Below, in pieces: positions 60,571 to 64,000 of a stretch of DNA of 64,000 bases (position 1 is the stretch's first letter; every line of letters starts with the position of its first letter). Under the pieces are notes generated by a model, which saw only the letters and a list, made by a program, of their open reading frames with translations, searched no databases and was not told the origin of the DNA. Made by a program: the position numbers and the translations under genes. Origin of the DNA: Cyclobacteriaceae bacterium (GTDB taxonomy: Bacteria; Bacteroidota; Bacteroidia; Cytophagales; Cyclobacteriaceae); the NCBI GenBank assembly GCA_016787565.1, contig JAEUUG010000016.1, forward strand, positions 124,001 to 188,000, in the 5' to 3' direction.

Positions 60571-61428
60571 CTAAGATAAGATACCTTTTACAATTCTCGC
60601 TTTTCCGCTCATGTCATTCAAAATTGCTACACCCGTATATCCAATTGCATCCATCAGCGCAGCAACTTCTTTTCCCAGGCGCTCATTGATTTCAAAAGCC
60701 AGCAATCCATTCTTTTTTAAAACCCCCTTTGATTTTTTTGCTATTGCCTTATAAAAAATCAACGGATCGTCATCGTCAACAAACAGCGCAAGATGGGGTT
60801 CAAATTTAACCACATTTTTTCCCATGGACGCTTTTTCTTTCCAGGCAATATACGGTGGGTTGCTCACCACAACATCAAGATTTGTAACCGGTATATCCGC
60901 TTGTAAAATAGTATGCTCTATAAAATGAACAGCGGCATGCAAGCCTTTCGCATTTTCGGTTGCAAGCGCTAATGCCGGCCTACTGATATCGGTAGCATAA
61001 ACCTGGGCCCCCTTTAGTTCAAGCGCCAGGGTAATGGCGATGCATCCATTACCTGTGCCAATATCCACTATTCTTACCGGATGATCGTGCTGCGCTTTCG
61101 TGGCATGCAGGACACAGTGAACCAACTCTTCTGTTTCCGGACGTGGTATCAAAACAGCTGGATTCACCTGAAACTTGCGTCCAAAAAAGTAAGCTTCTTC
61201 AAGAATGTATTGAACAGGTTCTTCCTGATTGATCCGTGCGATTACTCCATTCAATTGTTGTTCATGCTGTGTTGTGATGGTGACTGGCCTGCCGGCATAA
61301 ATTGCTTCGCGCGATAAACCAAAAATATTTTCCAACACAAGAAATGCCATGCTCCTGATTTCCGCGTCCGTTTCCGGAAGTGTAATCTGTTCAACTACCT
61401 GTTGCATGAGTACCCTGGAGCTTTCCAT
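60571..61428 (-). CDS. prmC: protein-(glutamine-N5) methyltransferase for release factors
   Basis: 285 residues. SAM motif VDIGTGNGCIAITLALEL; catalytic NPPY in VVSNPPYIAWKEKA; a helical N-terminal domain (about 1-90) fits release-factor binding. PrmC methylates the GGQ glutamine of RF1 and RF2. Family length is matched. Operon with the DUF2520 gene downstream; divergent from ribD with an 84-base gap that lacks a full TAnnTTTG on either strand. Confidence 0.94.
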   Translation of the reverse strand: MESSRVLMQQVVEQITLPETDAEIRSMAFLVLENIFGLSREAIYAGRPVTITTQHEQQLNGVIARINQEEPVQYILEEAYFFGRKFQVNPAVLIPRPETEELVHCVLHATKAQHDHPVRIVDIGTGNGCIAITLALELKGAQVYATDISRPALALATENAKGLHAAVHFIEHTILQADIPVTNLDVVVSNPPYIAWKEKASMGKNVVKFEPHLALFVDDDDPLIFYKAIAKKSKGVLKKNGLLAFEINERLGKEVAALMDAIGYTGVAILNDMSGKARIVKGILS

Positions 61429-61512
61429 TACGATATCATGGTTACACCAAACTGAAGATCAATTTATCGAACCAATTGTTTAATTTGGAACACTTGTTTG
61501 CAAGTATACACA

Positions 61513-62556
61513 ATGACCAAACATGATCATTCGCGCGATGAACTTTTTATGCAACGGGCATTCGAGCTTGCCTTGTTGGGCCGTGGGTATGTAAGTCCTA
61601 ATCCATTGGTTGGTTGTGTTGTTGTTCATGACAACACCATCATTGGTGAAGGATGGCATAAAAAATACGGTGAGGCACACGCAGAAGTTAATGCCATTAA
61701 CGCTGTAAGAGATAAGGAAAAATTAGCAGCAAGTACCGTGTATGTGAACCTCGAGCCGTGTTCACATACTGGTAAAACTCCGCCTTGTGCCGACTTGCTG
61801 ATCAGGCAGGGTATAAAAAAAGTAGTCATCGCCAATGTAGATCCCAACCCATTGGTGGCTGGTGGAGGGATAAAAAAACTTCGAGATGCCGGCATTGATG
61901 TAATCTCCGGAATTCTGGAAAAGCAAGGTCACGAACTGAACAAGCGGTTCTTCACCTTTATGGTAAAGCAACGGCCGTACATCATTTTAAAATGGGCCGA
62001 AACGGCTGATGGCTTTGTAGCGCGTGAAAATTTTGATTCGAAATGGATTAGTAACGATTTCTCGCGGCAGCTTGTGCACCAATGGAGAACGGAGGAGGAT
62101 GCCATCCTGGTTGGAGCGCGAACGGCACTACATGATAACCCACAATTAAATGTGCGCGATTGGACAGGCCGAAATCCGGTAAGGGTTGTAATCGATCGAT
62201 TCCTGAAACTACCAGAGAATCTTCACCTGTTTGATCATCAGCAAAAGACAATTTACTACAACGTGCTGAAACACGAAGAGCATCCCAACCTTTCCCTGAT
62301 TCGTGTTGATGAAGAGAATTTCGTGCAAAATGTTGTGCATGATCTCTACAAGAAAAAAATTCAGTCTGTCATTGTAGAAGGTGGTGCTACAACCCTTCGT
62401 ATGTTTATCGAAACCAATTGCTGGGATGAGGCCAGGATCTTTACATCTGCCAAAACATTTGGGAAAGGTATACGGGCTCCATCCATTCATGGTCGGGTTT
62501 ATCAGCACCACAACATAGGCAACGATGTGCTGCGTTTCCTTCAGCCCCTTCCGTGA
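61513..62556 (+). CDS. ribD: riboflavin biosynthesis deaminase/reductase
   Basis: 347 residues from the ATG at 61513 (a TTG at 61498 is less likely). The N-terminal deaminase has HAEVNAI and PCSHTGKTPPC (zinc His/Cys). The C-terminal reductase (about 150-347) begins RPYIILKWAETADGFVARE and has VEGGATTLRMFI. Performs deamination then reduction in riboflavin synthesis. Both domains are complete. Monocistronic by position: 72 bases to the next gene, which has its own -7 box. Confidence 0.95.
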   Translation: MTKHDHSRDELFMQRAFELALLGRGYVSPNPLVGCVVVHDNTIIGEGWHKKYGEAHAEVNAINAVRDKEKLAASTVYVNLEPCSHTGKTPPCADLLIRQGIKKVVIANVDPNPLVAGGGIKKLRDAGIDVISGILEKQGHELNKRFFTFMVKQRPYIILKWAETADGFVARENFDSKWISNDFSRQLVHQWRTEEDAILVGARTALHDNPQLNVRDWTGRNPVRVVIDRFLKLPENLHLFDHQQKTIYYNVLKHEEHPNLSLIRVDEENFVQNVVHDLYKKKIQSVIVEGGATTLRMFIETNCWDEARIFTSAKTFGKGIRAPSIHGRVYQHHNIGNDVLRFLQPLP

Positions 62557-62602
62557 AACACGGAAAGAAAAGCGTATTCTTTTCAAACTGCGCACCTTTT
62601 AT

Positions 62603-62610
62603 TACTTTTG
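62603..62610 (+). promoter_or_regulatory. probable -7 box (TACTTTTG) for the gene at 62629
   Basis: Plus strand TACTTTTG ends 18 bases before a GTG start; leader about 13 bases. Confidence 0.4.
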
Positions 62611-62628
62611 TAAAACTTTATCAATCAG

Positions 62629-63135
62629 GTGCTTCGAAAATTTTTTCCCCGCGATAAGAACTACATTCTGGAACAGGCACAGCTATCGCTTCAGCAACCA
62701 TTGCTTCAATACCTTGTTGATTTTGTTAAGGTTGAGTACTTACTCCGGCACAATCCGTTGGGTATTCAGGATGAGACCGCTTCCCGGATACAGCAACACC
62801 AGAGCACAGACTTTCGTCATTTGAATGAGTTCTACATCAACCTGATGGGACTGTTTCGCTTTACGCATTACAGCGATAACCAACTGGAATTTATATTCGA
62901 AGCCAAAGATGACTTCGAGAAATATCAGGAAGAATGGACTACCCAATTTAAAACCTGGACAAAAGAATTTTGTAAACATCCTAACTTCCTGCGGGCTGTA
63001 CTCGATCTCACTGTTTTTTACCCTGCTGATAGTCCGGTTTTATTGATGGACACCCGGATGAATACCTTCATCACCCACTTCTTCGAAGTTAAAATTCATC
63101 CGCAGAAGGGAATCATCCGCACCAAGGTGGCTTAA
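62629..63135 (+). CDS. hypothetical protein of 168 residues
   Basis: GTG start. Not recognised. Cytoplasmic, no signal or membrane segment. Aromatic-rich with many Phe/Tyr/His: NEFYINLMGLFRFTHYSDNQ, a helical region with EWTTQFKTWTKEF, and the end KIHPQKGIIRTKVA. Full-length coding quality is even, so it is likely a real gene. The promoter box and a stop that overlaps the nuclease stop by 3-4 bases tail to tail support this. Possible small ligand-binding fold; no function is assigned. Confidence 0.7.
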   Translation: MLRKFFPRDKNYILEQAQLSLQQPLLQYLVDFVKVEYLLRHNPLGIQDETASRIQQHQSTDFRHLNEFYINLMGLFRFTHYSDNQLEFIFEAKDDFEKYQEEWTTQFKTWTKEFCKHPNFLRAVLDLTVFYPADSPVLLMDTRMNTFITHFFEVKIHPQKGIIRTKVA

Positions 63136-64000
63136 ATGCCGCGAAACAAATCTACCGATTCCATATACTGTGGAACCATAACATTCCATTGAAGTCTGTC
63201 GCGAATGGCTTGAGCATAAATCTCAATATCCTTTCCTTCACCATGTGTACAGAACGTCATCTTGGGTTTGTCACGGAAGTTACCCATCCATTGAAAGAGT
63301 TCTTCCTTATCGGCATGCCCCGACATCGAACTCATGTATTCGATCTTGCAATTCACTTTAACTTCTTCGCCAAAAATACGGATCGTGGATTTTCCTTCCA
63401 GGAGGTCACGCCCACGTGTACCCTCTGCCTGATAACCGGCAATAAGAAACGTGTCCTGCTTATTGGGCAGCCGGTTAAACATGTGGTGAAGAATTCTTCC
63501 GCCCGTCATCATGCCGCTGGATGAAATGATGATGGCCTTGCTTTTAATTTCGTTAAGCGATTTGGAGTGCTCGGGCGATTTCACGAACACCAGCATGTTG
63601 GTTTCAATCTCCTGCGCCAACTCTTTACGGTCGGCCTCCATGACATGGTACGATGGATATTTATAGAAAAGATAAGTGGCCGATATCGCCATCGGACTAT
63701 CAATATATACCGGCACATCTGGAATTTTATCTTCCTTCATAAGATGACGCAACGTGTATAAAATACCCTGCGTACGACCCACGGCAAATGCCGGGATAAC
63801 CAAAACACCTCCCCGATCAAAAGTCTCGTTAACAATCCGGATGAAATCATCATTCGGATCATCCGCAGGATTATCCTTGTTTCCATAGGTAGACTCAATG
63901 AACAGCACATCTGCCTGATCAATGGCAGTGGGTTTACGCATCATGGTTTGGTTATAGCGACCGACATCACCGGAGAATACAATTTTCTTTGTTTGTGAAT
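63132..64000 (-). CDS. beta-CASP metallo-beta-lactamase RNA nuclease, N-terminus beyond the window
   Basis: The minus frame is open to the window edge; the ATG at 63944 is internal. Visible are KIVFSGDVGRYNQTM, IESTYGNKDNP and VLVIPAFAVGRTQGILYTL. Then come the beta-CASP motifs PVYIDSPMAI, SSSGMMTGGRILHHM and the metal-binding SGHAD and HGE. This is the RNA-specificity type (KH-less, RNase J-like/CPSF-like) acting on RNA. The HxHxDH motif lies in the missing N-terminal part. Ends tail to tail with the 168-residue gene. Confidence 0.92.
   Translation of the reverse strand, partial: SQTKKIVFSGDVGRYNQTMMRKPTAIDQADVLFIESTYGNKDNPADDPNDDFIRIVNETFDRGGVLVIPAFAVGRTQGILYTLRHLMKEDKIPDVPVYIDSPMAISATYLFYKYPSYHVMEADRKELAQEIETNMLVFVKSPEHSKSLNEIKSKAIIISSSGMMTGGRILHHMFNRLPNKQDTFLIAGYQAEGTRGRDLLEGKSTIRIFGEEVKVNCKIEYMSSMSGHADKEELFQWMGNFRDKPKMTFCTHGEGKDIEIYAQAIRDRLQWNVMVPQYMESVDLFRGI

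Noticed and set aside
62209-62595. 128-codon minus-strand ORF over ribD
   Set aside because: Antisense to the RibD reductase domain; no recognisable product.
1-64000. tRNA, rRNA, riboswitch, IS or prophage elements
   Set aside because: Both strands were scanned by eye for cloverleaf-type sequences, transposase or integrase motifs and direct-repeat spacers; nothing supportable was found, though a covariance-model search was not possible.

Overview
The window reads as chromosomal DNA of a Bacteroidota bacterium, most likely a Cytophagales-type organism. The evidence is type IX secretion/gliding genes (porU, porV, gldH), an Oar-like TonB receptor, a GWxTD protein, a 7TM-DISM histidine kinase, a rhomboid with the extra C-terminal domain common in this phylum, almost no Shine-Dalgarno sequences, and repeated TAnnTTTG promoter boxes of the Bacteroidota type. 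I see no tRNA, rRNA, CRISPR array, insertion sequence, integrase or phage gene. Gene density is very high and no stretch over 300 bases lacks a gene. The largest gap is the 261-base regulatory region at 39419-39679.

Layout. 2-628: 3' end of rlmN. 698-2320: a small CarboxypepD_reg protein and an alpha/beta hydrolase. 2321-11661 (minus): two rhomboids, mutL, a small membrane protein, yicC, a TolB-like outer-membrane fusion protein and an FAD oxidoreductase. 11738-18957 (plus): a compact run of MBL hydrolase, pssA, porU, porV and a catalytically degenerate M16 protein. It faces gldH-ricT (18960-20722, minus). 20788-24416 (minus): purD and recQ. recQ is divergent from kdsD-manC-TapB-like (24443-27270). 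27285-33525: rlmB, GWxTD, a methyltransferase, HAD-aroC and batD. 33752-35745 (plus): an isolated 64-residue ORF with a strong terminator, then DUF2752, TM2 and a BamA-like barrel. 35771-37410 (minus): queG and a two-repeat secreted protein. 37464-40948: a sugar-1-kinase and nucleotidyltransferase divergent from a sugar MFS transporter, with palindromic sites between them. 41000-49107: a tryptophan/NAD island. 49095-53941: mltF and an Oar-like receptor. 54144-64000: M14 peptidase, DISM kinase, hemB, DUF2520, prmC, ribD, a hypothetical protein and a beta-CASP nuclease cut by the window edge.

How genes work together. The 41-49 kb island is the most coherent unit. kmo, kynU and 3-hydroxyanthranilate dioxygenase run on one strand with a DinB-fold protein embedded between them. 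Divergently run an SDR, an ALDH8A1-like 2-aminomuconate-semialdehyde dehydrogenase, pnuC, a VanZ-like protein and nadR. This links kynurenine breakdown (and quinolinate supply) to nicotinamide-riboside salvage. The T9SS run couples the PorU-PorV attachment machinery to phosphatidylserine synthesis and an inactive M16 partner protein. The 37-41 kb unit looks like sugar uptake, anomeric phosphorylation and activation to a nucleotide sugar, under local repressor control.

Part 2. I do not see a clearly new defence or mobile system. The best leads are the kynurenine/NAD island with its unassigned DinB and SDR members, the operator-bearing sugar-salvage locus, the face-to-face recQ/kdsD promoter palindrome, the pseudo-peptidase/propeller/barrel fusion, and the orphan 64-residue ORF.
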